A stretch of DNA of 64,000 nucleotides from Toxorhynchites rutilus septentrionalis (lineage: Eukaryota > Arthropoda > Insecta > Diptera > Culicidae), in contig NC_073746.1 in the NCBI RefSeq assembly GCF_029784135.1, forward strand, positions 287,505,348-287,569,347. The letters run 5' to 3'. Both the position numbers and the translations under genes were made by a program. Below, in pieces: positions 10,590 to 21,190 of this stretch (positions within the stretch are counted from its first letter, which is position 1; every line of letters starts with the position of its first letter). The notes beneath the pieces were generated by a model. The model worked only from the letters and a program-made list of their open reading frames with translations. It did no database searches and had not been told where the DNA came from.

Positions 10590-11430
10590 CTTCGTTGGTG
10601 CCTTTGAGAATGCATCAATGCATTGAACTGACGTTATGGCGAAGCAGGCGTTAAGGTTGTGCACAAAAAAATTATTTGGGAATACCAAGCATCTTGAATG
10701 TCTTACTGGAATGTTATAAGTTATTTGGGTTCGCGTGCCAGTCGTAAAATTGCCTTCAACTAGGACTGCATTTGCGCTTATATTGATCATAATGAAGCAT
10801 TGCTACTGTTTTCGAGGTTGTTATTAACAAAAAGAGTTTATTTCTCTTGTTTAGTCATTCAGCTGCGCTTCTCTCGAGCATGAGAAAGTAATGCAACTTT
10901 TTTCGAGGCCAGTAATATTAACAGAAGCGTTTCTTTTGAGAATAGCGCAAAATGATAAGAAATGTTTATATTGCTAGTAGTTTCAAGCCACCAATGTATG
11001 GCTCTGTATGCATGCTATGGTGAGCGCTTGTTTGGCGCTTGGTTTACGCTTAGTTTGTACGAACGATATCTAGAGGTGGGATTCCTTTAAGGCAATACTA
11101 AATAACATGTGGCATGATATTTGATACTTGCAAGTGTTGTCATTGTTGTTGTTTACATGCGGTGCCAAAGATATATTGATGTAGTTATGAGATATGGAAT
11201 AATGGTGCTGGTGCAACATGTATATAATCGATTGTAGCCGAGTCTATGTCAATTTCGAAAAAGGCCACCGGGATAGCCTTCGAGGTAAATTTTCAATGCA
11301 TTGACATGAAAAAAATTGCGACATACGATTGTTTTGCGAGGGCAAGAATGAATCATCAATCAATTATCGTCAACTGATTCTACAATGAAAAAATCATTTC
11401 AGAGATTATTCTACTAAGCAGTTGTTTCTA
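10590..11430. other. Non-coding, AT-rich
   Basis: No gene or recognised repeat. It ends in a minus-oriented copy of the GACGTAGAACTACG repeat family. Confidence 0.4.
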
Positions 11431-11439
11431 AAATTTCAC

Positions 11440-11545
11440 AGCATTATAGAATAATATCCGAAGGTATAAACAAGCGACTTATATAAAATAACAGCGTAGT
11501 TCTACGTCAACAATGCGGTCGTATCTCGGAAACAACTTCCTATAT
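11440..11545 (-). repeat. Repeat copy with core GACGTAGAACTACGC
   Basis: On the minus strand it reads ACGACCGCATTGTTGACGTA, then GAACTACGCTGTTATTTT, AAGTCGCTTGTTTA and GGATATTATTCTATAAT. The same order of blocks occurs on the plus strand at 32500-32580 and 40700-40795, so this is a dispersed family with at least three copies in the window. Confidence 0.6.
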
Positions 11546-11684
11546 TTTTTAATTTTTTTTGGCAGACTTATCTCACTTCTTAACTAGGCGAACCTAGCCA
11601 GAATTTTCACCTGCCCCCGGGCTTCTGAATGCCAAAGGGGGACTAGGCTCTGCGAAATGCACGTATCTGCATGCTCGTGCTGTT

Positions 11685-12617
11685 TTAGTCCTGACCGAGG
11701 AATTGTCGGACAATCGCGCAGGTGCTAAGGATGACCGACTTTTGGATGCCAGCCAATTCCTTCTCGATGTTCAACACCTTTAGCGCTTCCAGAAGTGTAT
11801 TCGGGATAATTCCAGTTCCAGAGAGAACGACTGGAACAATTCTTGGGACCTCCCTTAGCCCCCACAGTTCCTTGAGCTCCGCGGCCAATGGTCGGTACTT
11901 GCAGATTTTGCGACCGTGGGTCTCCTCCAGATTCTGGTTCAGTGGAATAGCGACATCGATGATGGTGACTTTGCGGTCGCTCTTGTCGTAAACCATTATA
12001 TCTGGGCGGTTGTGGTGGATCGAGAGGTCGGTCAGAACAGTGCGATCCCAGTACAGCTTGAAACGGTCATTTTCCAGGACAGGTGCAGGCAGGTATCGGT
12101 AGTTTGGTACGTTGTCTTCCAGTAAAGCACATTGGAGCGCCAGTTGTCGATGAACAATACGGGCCACGTTGTTGTGGCGCTCGGTGTAGGCTGCGTTGGC
12201 CAAAACGGGACAGCCTCCCATAATGTGCTCTATGTTTTCACCTGGTTGATGGCACATCCGGCAAATGTCATCAACGTCTTGATGCCAGACGTACCGCCTG
12301 CAGTTTCTCGTCGGCATTATCCTGTTCTGGATGGCTATCATGTCTGCTTCTACTACTGAAGAGAGTTCACCACGCGTTAGCCACAGATTAGACGTGTGGC
12401 CGGTCCAGTTGATGGGGGTGGGCACCATGCACTGCCTTATGCTTCCAAGCTGCAATCTTCTCCTCCACTGTCTGCAGATTGCAGTTGAGTTGGTACTCCG
12501 CTTGCGCCAAGTGCAGAGCGCTGTATCCTCTGTCGGCGGCGCAGACAGCCCGGTATAGCGCGTTTTGGTTGGCGCGTTCTGCGAAGTACTCGCGCAGTTG
12601 TTGTACCTAGGCAACAC
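11685..12617 (-). pseudogene. R4/Dong-like LINE C-terminus: zinc knuckle and restriction-like endonuclease
   Basis: CRMCHQPGENIEHIMGGC is the CCHC finger that precedes the endonuclease in R2/R4-type elements. Downstream, RPDIMVYDKSDRKVTIIDVA holds the PD...D motif of the restriction-like nuclease fold, followed by a conserved C-terminus (KYRPLAAELKELWG, PVVLSGTGIIPNTL). The first ~60 residues read with a shifted frame relative to the finger, and a single-base change near 12607 separates it from the reverse transcriptase frame (ISALCVA then stop). Confidence 0.75.
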
Positions 12618-14176
12618 ACAGTGCAGATATGTCGACTATTCCAAGTCCCCCTTCTTTGCGTGGCAGTGAAACTCTCTCCAGTGCCGATTGAGGATGGTGC
12701 ATTCCGGCCTCTTTAAATGCTTTCCTCATCCTCCTCTCAAGGTCCTCTAGGTCAGTATTGCTCCATTTGACTGCACCAAAACTGAAGGTCAGCAGGGGAA
12801 CCGCGAATGTGTTGATCGCGCGTACCTTGTTCCCCGCGTTGAGGAAAGTCCTCAGGACACAGTTCACTCGACTCAAGAACTTGTCTCGCAGCTCCGTCTT
12901 GATGTCGGAGTGGCGAATCCCGGTGAGCTGTCGGAATCCAAGGTATTTGTAGGTATGTATTTTTTTGTATTTTTTTGTAGGTATTTCCGGATTCGGTAAG
13001 TTGTCCCTGCAGCAGGTGGACACAGCGGCACTTGTCGAGGCCGAAATCCATGCAGATGTCCCTGCTTATATCTTCGACAACCCGGATAGCTATAGCTAGA
13101 CGCTGACGTGAATCAGCGTAGACCTTGAGATCGTCCATGTAAAAGGTATGGGTCACTTCTTCGTGGGCGCCGTCACCATACTTTATTTTATAGCCATGAC
13201 CGTTTCTATTGAGCGTCCTACTGAGGGGGTTTAGTGCCAGACAAAACCAAAGCGGGCTGAAAGAGTCGCCTTGGAATATCCCCCTCTTTATCTGCAGCGT
13301 TCTAGACTGCAACACATTTTCCCCATCACTAAGGAGCAGAGACGTACTCCACTGTCTCATCGTATGCTGCAGGAACCTAAAGACGACGGGATCAATTTTG
13401 TAGAGCTCCAATACCCGGACGAGAAACGAGTGAGGTATGGAGTCATAAGCCTTCCTGTAATCGATATAGGCCATGCTTAGGTTCCGCTGGTTATAAGCCG
13501 CCTGGCCGACTATGGCTGCGTCGATGATGGCCTGGTCTTTGCAGCCATGCGTATTCTTCCTGCATCCTTTCTGCTCTTCTGCGATGGTGTGATGTTGTTC
13601 GCAGTGAGCAGAAACTTTGTCGGTTATGATGCTGCTTAATATCTTGTACAGACTCGATAGGCACGTTATCGGTCTGTACTTTGATGGGTTCAATGTGTTG
13701 CTGTCTTTCGGGAGGAGGAATGTGACGCCACGGGTGGTGAATTCAGGGAGGTTGTGTGGGTCACGTAGCACCTTGTTGAAGCACTCAGCTATCTTTTGAT
13801 GTGCGACGGTCAGCTTCTTGTGCCAGAAGTTCTGAACACCATCGGGGCCCGGTGCTGCCCAGTTCCTCAGGTACCGCGAGGCTTCGCGGACATCGTTCTC
13901 TCCGACGATGATAGCTGGCATCTCTCCAATTTCACCACAACTCTCCTCCTCCCGTCTTAACCACATTTGCCCTTCGCGATGTTGTACTGGGGTTTCCCAA
14001 ATACCAGCCCAGAAGTTCGTCACATCGCTAATATCTGGCAAACCTTCGCGGTAGTCGGGCTTCTCGTCGCTAATGTGGTCGTAGAACGCTTTTTCGTTAT
14101 CTCTGAACATCCGATTTTGTTCCTGGCGCTTTGCAGAGTCAGAGTAACGTTTCAGCCGTTTAGTTTGGACGCTCAA
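12607..14176 (-). pseudogene. R4/Dong-like LINE reverse transcriptase, disrupted
   Basis: The motifs run in order: WAAPGPDGVQNFWHKKL, FLLPKDSNTLNPSKYRPITC, AEEQKGCRKNTHGCKDQ, MAYIDYRKAYDSIPHSFL, KRGIFQGDSFSPLWF and the catalytic FYMDDLKVYA. After the palm the frame shifts near 12950-13020 at a repetitive A/T tract, continuing as KYLGFRQLTGIRHSDIK and VNCVLRTFLNAGNKVRAINTFAVP. The active-site aspartates are intact. YMDD rather than FADD, together with the downstream endonuclease, separates it from the R1-like element. Confidence 0.75.
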
Positions 14177-15208
14177 TTGCTGTACCAGCCGATCTGCTGC
14201 CTCTTTTGTACGCCATCAGTCTTCCAATTGCGGCGCGCTTGTTTAGGATCCGTTGCTCCAATCTCCTTCGCCATGGAGGCTCACGCCTTTCACGGAGATG
14301 TTGGAGCAGTCCGCCTCTTGGCCTAATACGGTATCCTAAGCTTTTGGCGGTCGCCACAGCAGCGCAGTAAACTTTCAGTTGCAGCTCCTCCATGTTCTCA
14401 GCATCAACCAAGTGCAGCGGAAAAACGTGCTCGTTCATGAGCTTTACTGCACTTGTCAGCCTGCGGGAATGCTGCAACTTCGGGATCCTGGGGCGCGACA
14501 ATGGGTCTGTGTCGCGGAACTATGAGATCGCCTCGTCGTAGTGGAAGACCAGATCGCGTAGTAGTTGTTGATCTGACTGTGGCTCTTCCGGCTCAGGGGG
14601 TTGTTGTACTGTGGCCTCCACTGGTGCTGATTCGCGTCGATTTGCGTTTGGGAGAGCATGTTGTTGCGTACTATCGCTCTACGCCTCGCGTTCATCGCGT
14701 TCTGATCAAGCCTCCCGACGAACTCTGGATACGCTTCCTCGAACATTGTTAGTATTCGAGGGCGACCGCTCATGTCCGTCTCCAAAGCAGTGCGGATGTA
14801 ATAGGCGCGGATCACGAATTCGTTCATTTCGTGTGTCCACATGATCCGGCGCCTAGTGGTACCCACGAGTGTGGACGACTGCCGTCTGGCAGTCACAACA
14901 CGCCTCGTAAGCGCAGCATTTCTTGGGTGATGTCGATGGCTGCTGTTTCCGTGTGGCGGTAGCTCTTCGGGTTGAACCCGGCTGGTGGCCCGCTCTTGCA
15001 CCTCGCATTCTAAGTATTCTTCGTAAACGTAGCTCCATTTTCTGGGTGTATCTCCTTTGCCCGGAAGACAGCGGGTTGGCAAGGCCTCCATGACCCGGGA
15101 GGCCTTCCCCGGGAGAGATATAGCGCTCTGACTCGCTCGCACCCCCTCACTTAGCCACTTTCGACACCCGTTCTCGGAGCCAAGACCAGGTGTGTGTTTC
15201 CAGTTCAT
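14160..15208 (-). pseudogene. R4/Dong-like LINE N-terminal region
   Basis: Two overlapping frames cover the N-terminus. The first (15208-14456) carries RRIMWTHEMNEFVIRAYYI, then LTMFEEAYPEFVGRLDQNAM and RRRAIVRNNMLSQTQID, a SANT/Myb-like DNA-binding pattern. The second (14501-14160) carries KLMNEHVFPLHLVDAENMEE and LLQHLRERREPPWRRRLEQR, which leads into the reverse transcriptase. A frameshift lies near 14480 and another near 14170. Confidence 0.55.
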
Positions 15209-15310
15209 CTAAAAATGTCGTCATATGATCTTCGTGGAGGCGTGAGATAGGAACATTTGAGACCAACAGGCAGGCTCCTACCCTATGTTGATCCCCATTT
15301 GAGAACCAAA

Positions 15311-15960
15311 AAATTTTTTTTTTTTATAGGGGTGAGGAACGCTCTTCCATCCTTATCTGGGAAGGGTTGACCCAGACGTCGAGTGGGGATCGCACCCACA
15401 AAAACCAAGCCCTCTACTCGTTGCCTTATTCCCCCTGAGACCACATCTAGGCGACTACTTCAGGGGGTGGCTGTGCTCATGCACTCTTCGAGTTTTCAAC
15501 GCTGACTAGCGTTGTCCTTCCCTTTTTCTCAATATTTTTTCCTCTCTATTCGCTTTTCAGTTCGCTGCGCTTACGTCCTCTTCGCTGGCATCCGCTTACC
15601 CGTCGAGACGTGTACCGATTAGGAATTGCCCTCCAACTTGACGCGCGCCCCGTCACAGTCACCCTCGCAGGATTTCTCTTCCCAGCGGAGCGCCGATTAG
15701 GTAGTGCCCTCCAACATGACGCGCACTCCGTCACAGCTACTCTCGTGGGGTATGCACCATTTTGATCATGGCTTCATCCTTGATGCTCGCTCCTTCGAAA
15801 TGTTCGCAGTGTTTCTCCATCCAGGCCACGATCAGGCGTTGCCAGGCAATCATTTTTGCTGTTCTCCACGGCAGTATCCGGTTACCTGTCGAGACGTGTA
15901 CCGATTAGGAAGCGCCATCCAACTTGACGCGCGCCCCGTCACTGTCACCCTCGCAGGATT
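15311..15960 (-). mobile_element. 5'-truncated second copy of the R1-like LINE (3' region only)
   Basis: The T-run at about 15316-15326 followed by ATAGGGGTGAGGAACGCTCT matches the 3' end of the LINE at 2868. The same subrepeats follow to 15960, where the sequence changes directly to (TCTCTAC)n. The last LINE bases (GGATTTCTCT) overlap the microsatellite by TCTCT, so the 5' junction shows microhomology. Only the last ~640 bp of the element are present. Confidence 0.8.
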
Positions 15961-16078
15961 TCTCTCTACTCTCTCTACTCTCTCTACTCTCTCTACTCTC
16001 TCTACTCTCTCTACTCTCTCTACTCTCTACTCTCTACTCTCTCTTTCTAATCTCTATTCTTTACTCTCTTTTTCTACA
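15961..16078. repeat. (TCTCTAC)n-type microsatellite, third array
   Basis: Units alternate between TCTCTAC and TCTCTACTC. It lies directly at the truncated 5' end of the second R1-like copy. Confidence 0.9.
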
Positions 16079-16086
16079 ACTATACT

Positions 16087-16088
16087 TT

Positions 16089-16163
<75 letters not shown>
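16087..16163. repeat. (ACT)n trinucleotide microsatellite
   Basis: About 25 uninterrupted ACT units, followed by an A-run and an ACAC-rich low-complexity stretch to about 16310. Open frames here encode poly-Tyr, poly-Leu or poly-Ser and are artefacts. Confidence 0.97.
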
Positions 16164-16389
16164 AAAAAAAAAAGAAAAGAAAAACGCACGCACAAACACA
16201 TACACGTACATGCATGCACAAACGAACACATGAACACATGCGACCGCACACAGTATCACACACAAGACACAAGCAGAAGCGCACACAAAAACACATCACA
16301 GCTACTGACTACTCACTCTCTCACACTGTTTTTGTTTACATCAACAATCAACCAACCAAAACCAGATGTAAACGGTTCTGAAGTGCAAC

Positions 16390-16770
16390 GAAGCACACTA
16401 CAAATATACACTTCAAAATGGCACAGCTTGGTCCAAACCACCCCGAATGGGTTGTATGAACTGATTGAGAACTAAAGATGACTTTCGATTTGGAAACTTA
16501 TTGTAATTCATGCGAAATTGACGTTAATTTTGTAAAGGAGTAAGAGCTTTTCCACATGGTTCTATAGTTATGAAACATTGGAATTTTAGTTTTTTTTATC
16601 GTTTCGCGCCTGAACACAACAATCAAGTTCAAATGGCCAGTCTTTTAAATGAAGATAGTTATTGTATCCTTTACTATATACTTCAATTCAACTGACTTCT
16701 TACATATCTCTGTAAACTCAGAAAAAATGAGTGGTTCTATAGTTGTGAAACGCAGTGTCATGCCGGAGGC
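16390..16770 (+). repeat. Inverted duplicate segment, right arm
   Basis: Homologous to 1150-1540 on the opposite strand. At its outer edge (about 16757-16795) lies TGCCGGAGGCTTCAATTCCC, like the B-box half of the tRNA-headed SINE seen at 20926; the left arm keeps a piece like the A-box half at the same place. Confidence 0.65.
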
Positions 16771-16799
16771 TTCAATTCCCGTTCTGACCGGGAGATCCA

Positions 16800-17636
16800 T
16801 CGAGAAAAATAATCCAACAATATGGGAAAATTCATATTTGATACACTTTTTTGATTTTGTGACGTGACAACGCTTGTGAATCCTGTTTTACGCACAAAGC
16901 GTGTTGTCTCGTCACAAAATACCGATACCGATATATTCAAGGTTTTTGCAAGTTTTCTGAAAACTGAATAAACTGGAATTTACGTTCATCTATTGTTGTC
17001 GAATCATAAAACAAAGTTCGTGTGTATGTTTTGAAAGGGAGCTAAGAATACAACAATAATGTTCAAGAGTCGGAAACCGAAAAAAGTCAGATGTTGTCAC
17101 ATCAAAAAGTATTTGACTGGCAACAAGCAACAATTCAACTATAAAATATTTTCCAACTGGTGATTCTTGTAGGAAATTTTCTCAATTTTACTTTGAGATT
17201 GTTTACTTTTTGGAAAATCGTGTGACTTACACATAACAACGTGAAAAAACGTGTTTTACGTGTAATAATGTGAAAATACTAACAATCACTTGTATTGCAT
17301 TATTTTATTAATATTCCCATTATAGAGTGCTACGCGAATATATTTCTACAGATCGAGGCCACGAACTTTTCCTTAATCGAGTTTATCATATTCCGCACAG
17401 TCGTTTCTGGCTGGAATACTATATACGGTTTGAAGATTACAACACTAGTTGTTTGAAAAAAGGGGGAAGAGTTAGGAATCGACAACACCATGCCAAAGTC
17501 GATAGGCGGACTTTGAACCGTGTTTGTTCAACATCGTGCTAATTTGCAGGTACGTTGAATACAACGACTGCGTTATACGATATTGAGTCTATCTGTCAAC
17601 ACCGGAGCCACCCATAAAAGCTTTTTTGCTAATTTG
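16800..17636. other. Upstream region of the gustatory receptor gene
   Basis: AT-rich sequence without a supported coding region. Any promoter for the first Gr isoform should lie here, but I recognise no core motif. A weak open frame at 17327-17542 has no family resemblance. Confidence 0.35.
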
Positions 17637-18357
17637 ATGATTCACGATAAGGCATACAATCACCATCTACGGGATACTCTAGCCGCACAGTGCAACATGC
17701 AGCCTGGAACAATAAACGTGTATGACAGTTTTGTCCCGTTGGAAGTGCTTCTCAAAGTTTTTGGATTATTACCCCTTATTTGGAAGGATAGTGATTACCA
17801 ACGATATCAGAAATGGCACACGGTTACCAATCGAGTGCATTTTGTTGTCAGTTATCTTGTCAATAGTTTTATGATAGTTTTTGCTTGGAATTATCAAAAA
17901 AGTCAATTCGTAACGGATCGTTTGGTTGTGGCGAAAAGTAGTTACATTTGTTTTTACATAATTCTGACCTATCCAATGATAACCAGAACAATGGGACTTG
18001 CTTTTGGAAAGCGGATCAAAAATGTTTTTGATGAAATAAAAACATTCGATGGAAAAGTACATGAACCAAGTGAATGTTGATTGAAAATAACGTCAATATG
18101 TTACAGTTAATGGAAATTACTTCAATAGTCCCAGACCACCGCCGATATCGAAACGAGATGACGATATACTTGGCCTTCTACTCAACATTTACACTCTGCT
18201 TATTGATCATTCAGTATTTTCTGGTGGGTGGTATAATATGGCCGATGTTGATATCAATGGTATACCATGGAGCCAATTTGTACGCGATTAGTGGTCAATT
18301 CTTCTTCACTGTCCGGCTAGTTTGTAATCGTTTCGGGAATTTAAACAAAGCGATGAG
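17637..18357 (+). CDS. Gustatory receptor, N-terminal unit A (two exons)
   Basis: This codes the first half of an insect gustatory receptor, a ligand-gated cation channel of the sensory neuron membrane. Exon A1 is 17637-18056 (first ATG in frame, MIHDKAYNHHLRDTL) and exon A2 is 18107-18357; the 50-bp intron has GT-AG ends and keeps the frame (FDGK joined to LMEITSIV). Hydrophobic segments VHFVVSYLVNSFMIVFAW, YICFYIILTYPMITR, AFYSTFTLCLLIIQYFL and a fourth near LYAISGQFFFTVRLV fit TM1-4. It ends in phase 2 (AG|GTAATT) after NRFGNLNKAM, the same phase as unit B, so it can join the shared exon at 19339. Predicted full isoform: about 426 aa. Confidence 0.8.
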
Positions 18358-18544
18358 GTAATTATATACGAAACACCTGGTCCCAACCCAGTGAAATCTG
18401 ATACCAACACATATTCAATACACGACCCCATTGTTTTGTTGTTCATTTCAGCTCCATTAGTCCGTGTACTTATTGTTGTCTATCACACCTTTGATTGCAC
18501 ATCACTAGAATAACATACACATCTACCATTTTCATCTTCCCAGA

Positions 18545-19246
18545 ATGCGGGCGGGGAGTCTTTCAGTCACCGCTAATTGCTCACGCTGGTTGGTTTGCGA
18601 AATGTGGTGGAACACTCTACCAAACGTGCACAGTGTTATACTCCCATGTGAAATTATTTCCAAGATTATAGGTCTAGTGCCTCTATTCGTTGGCGAAGGA
18701 CAGAAGATATGGCAGAAAATCTTCAATTCGTTGTATGTGCTGATCCTTCACGGAGCTGTGATAAGAATTTTCTTAATTTGCCTTCCGTTGGATTTAAATC
18801 GCAAGAATGGATCGATGGTGATGGATCAGAGCGGTGCACTCAGTATCACATTATTTTATTTGCAACCTGTTAGCTGTATAATTTGTTGCCGTCTTTTGAC
18901 GACGCGTATCTCACAAATCCCGACATTGATACAATCTGTCGACCGAAAGGTTGTTTATTTTAACAAATTATCACACTGACTCTATCATTTAGTTGTAGAT
19001 TTTAGCTCTTGGTACAAAAATCAATTACAGCGAGCAGGCCAAATTCGTTTTTGGTTGGATAGTATCATCAACCATAGCACTGGCAATAATAATTATCATA
19101 TCCACATTAGATCCACTTGTTAACAGTGTAGAATACATATTCGGGTTAACCTTCAGCGCTTTGCATTATTCAGTTCTGTGCATAAATGTAGCAGTTCTGC
19201 TGCTACTGATACTCAAAAGATACGACATCTTGAACGATACTTTTAG
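18545..19246 (+). CDS. Gustatory receptor, N-terminal unit B (two exons)
   Basis: An alternative first half for the same receptor. Exon B1 is 18545-18949 (ATG, MRAGSLSVTANCSRWL) and exon B2 is 18999-19246; the intron of about 49 bp lies at the position equivalent to that in unit A (VDRK joined to ILALGTK). Residues HSVILPCEIISKIIGLVPLF align with the unit A segment FVPLEVLLKVFGLLPLIW, and both are followed by hydrophobic segments. It ends RYDILNDTF in phase 2 (AG|GTAAAA) and joins the exon at 19339 in frame. Predicted isoform: about 420 aa. B1 also begins right after an AG followed by A-ATG, so a splice acceptor there is formally possible. Paralogous halves sharing one C-terminus are known for Drosophila Gr39a and mosquito Gr loci. 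Confidence 0.8.
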
Positions 19247-19338
19247 GTAAAATTTGTACCTCGTCCAATTCATACCTCGAATTAGAAAGAACTAATATCA
19301 TCTTACCAATGTGTAACTTTTCACTTTTCCTCTTCCAG

Positions 19339-19504
19339 AATGTACTTCCCAACAACGCCGACAGCTGGTGGATTCCTCACGGCCAATGTGGAGACCGTCG
19401 TGTGCAGTGAGAAGGAGCAGCTGGCCGTTTTGAAACAGATAAAAATACTGCACGACAAACTGAACGATGTGGTGGAGCTGGTCAATTACTGCTTTTCCGT
19501 GCAA
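19339..19504 (+). CDS. Gustatory receptor, first shared exon
   Basis: The acceptor CTTCCAG precedes this exon. Its first base completes the Arg codon left by either N-terminal unit, then MYFPTTPTAGGFLTANVETV and LHDKLNDVVELVNYCFSVQ follow. This is the intracellular loop typical between TM4 and TM5 of Grs (leading hydrophobic FP, then KL-D-V--N). It ends in phase 0 at CAA|GTGAGT, a canonical donor. The next exon is 8.9 kb away at 28425. Confidence 0.85.
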
Positions 19505-20094
19505 GTGAGTTCAAATTAGATTTTTTTTTCTTACGTTCGCTAAACCACAAAAACACCAAACCGCATGATGAAAAACATGATTATTCCTGCAATATGAATG
19601 ACGGTGTCTTTAAATTTTCTCCTCTGCGCCACTACTAGCTCCGATGAGAGCTGTAACAATGCGTAGCAGTCTTCTTTCCCAAGAGCAAAATATTTTTATC
19701 AGTTCTTCGACGAAGTTCCTATTTTTTATTCTCATTTCGAGCCTGTCATTTTCTTCATCTGCAGTGGGATTGTAAAAAATCACCTTCGTGTTTGGCTTAA
19801 CAAAAAATATCAATAACATGTTGTGGTTGACACCTGCTATTGGGGGGTGAGGATTACATAAAAGGTCTCTGATCTTTATCCATCGATTGATCTAGAAACC
19901 AGCGATTGTAAAATCTGATCACCCTGATCCAAATAACTTCACATTTAACAGCGGAAGCTCAAAGAGTCGGTTAATAAACACAAACACTGAGACATATTCC
20001 AGTCTAAGCGCCTCTTCCGCTTCCCACTACGGGAAAATCATCAAGATCTTTAAATCGAATAGAAAACACTCTGATCTACTTTTTCAATATCTTG

Positions 20095-20505
20095 TTTGTT
20101 TATTCAGCCTCATTAGCTTTTTAGCTGTAGCTGAGCCGGATTTAATCGTGCACATGTTACATGTTTATCGTATCTTTACATATGATAAATTACACAGTAG
20201 TCATTTAGGCGTGAGAGTATTCCCTCTGTTCCATTGTTCAGTTAGACCGGACAACGGAGACAGTGTATATGATTATATTTGTGTTATTAATAACACAACA
20301 ACCCGATGTTTCTTGTTGCAAGCAGAGCTTGTATGGAATGGAGAGAGGCCAGGAGATTGCTCCATCACTGACGATTGTTGAGAGGACGCAGTTATTCTAT
20401 ACCAACTCAAAGAAGGTCAACTGGAGGCCCTGAGTTTTGAACTCCCGATTGATCGCTTAGTAAGCGAACGCGTTACGCGCTGTTACTACGAAGCTCCGTA
20501 CTAAT
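20095..20505 (-). mobile_element. tRNA-headed SINE, family 1
   Basis: On the minus strand it starts with AACAGCGCGTAACGCGTTCG, then CGGGAGTTCAAAACTCAGGG, which resemble A and B boxes of a tRNA promoter. It ends with CAGCTAAAAAGCTAATGAGG and a TGAATAAACAAACAAG tail. A second copy lies on the plus strand at 24340-24800 with matching body and end (CTAATGAGCCTGAAATAAAC). Confidence 0.65.
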
Positions 20506-20909
20506 CTACTTTTGACAATCCATAATATAGAAGCCCTCTTCACCAGACGGCGTGAAAATCGACGTGGTGTTCCACAGAACAAAATTGCACCGCTGTTCTA
20601 GCTCCCATTCTACCTTTGTATCAAAAAATAGTTTTGTGTGTGATATCAGCGTTAAGCATGAATGCAGTCTGATAGCAAGATTGAGAATAATGTAATTTGA
20701 AAACGTGAATTTATACCCAAACGGAACGGCGGGCCGAGCCGATGCATCAGTTGACCATTATTGACGGTACGAATAGGTAGGTACACAAATGGATAAAACA
20801 AATGTAAGAGAAAAGGAGAGTGCCTCCTATTTTCGTTAATTTACACCATGTCATGGAGACATTATGTATAGCATATCAAACAAATTCCATTGCAATCGGA
20901 TTTCCGAAG

Positions 20910-21190
20910 ACGTAGTGCTACGTCGAGTGCTCCGAGTGGTTAGCGTCACACCTAACATGCCGGGGGTTCGGGTTTGATTACCGTTCTGCTAGGGGGAGTT
21001 TTTCGTCAAAGAAATTTCCTCCGACTTGCACTGTGGTCACGCGTATTCTAGAGCTTGCCACTCAGAATGCATTCAACTTGATCGTGACGTGGATGTTGTA
21101 TGTGAATCGCACTTAAGTCTTCCAGAACGATGATGTAATTATGGCTATTTAAGGGAAGGTGGTTCTGACCCGACTCCCTAAATTGCTACG
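20910..21190 (+). mobile_element. tRNA-headed SINE, family 2
   Basis: The head reads CTCCGAGTGGTTAGCGTCAC then CATGCCGGGGGTTCGGG, resembling a tRNA-Ser/Leu promoter. The body carries TTTTTCGTCAAAGAAATTTC, GACTTGCACTGTGGTCACGC and TATTCTAGAGCTTGC. The same body lies at 43480-43740 (minus) and 48310-48510 (plus). The 3' parts of the copies differ, which suggests a shared central domain. Confidence 0.65.

Larger units (their letters stand above)
11560..15300 (-). mobile_element. R4/Dong-like LINE with restriction-like endonuclease, degenerate
   Basis: A single-ORF LINE type in which the endonuclease lies after the reverse transcriptase. In minus-strand order: a SANT/Myb-like N-terminal part (15208-14456), reverse transcriptase (about 14176-12610), CCHC knuckle and PD-(D/E)XK-type endonuclease (12617-11685), then a short GC-rich 3' part to about 11600. 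The frame is broken at least four times. The 5' side meets the tail of the second R1-like copy near 15311. The exact 3' end was not found; a T-rich stretch near 11550-11565 is the candidate. Confidence 0.7.

Noticed and set aside
15704..16475. Open frames with poly-Leu, poly-Tyr or poly-Ser
   Set aside because: Translations of the (TCTCTAC)n and (ACT)n microsatellites.
17327..17542. 71-aa open frame upstream of the Gr gene
   Set aside because: It has no resemblance to Gr N-termini and no hydrophobic segments.
17583..17636. Earlier in-frame start for Gr unit A
   Set aside because: The codon at 17583 is TTG; the first ATG in this frame is 17637.
20926..21000. tRNA-Ser/Leu-like gene
   Set aside because: The head is linked to a SINE body found twice more in the window.
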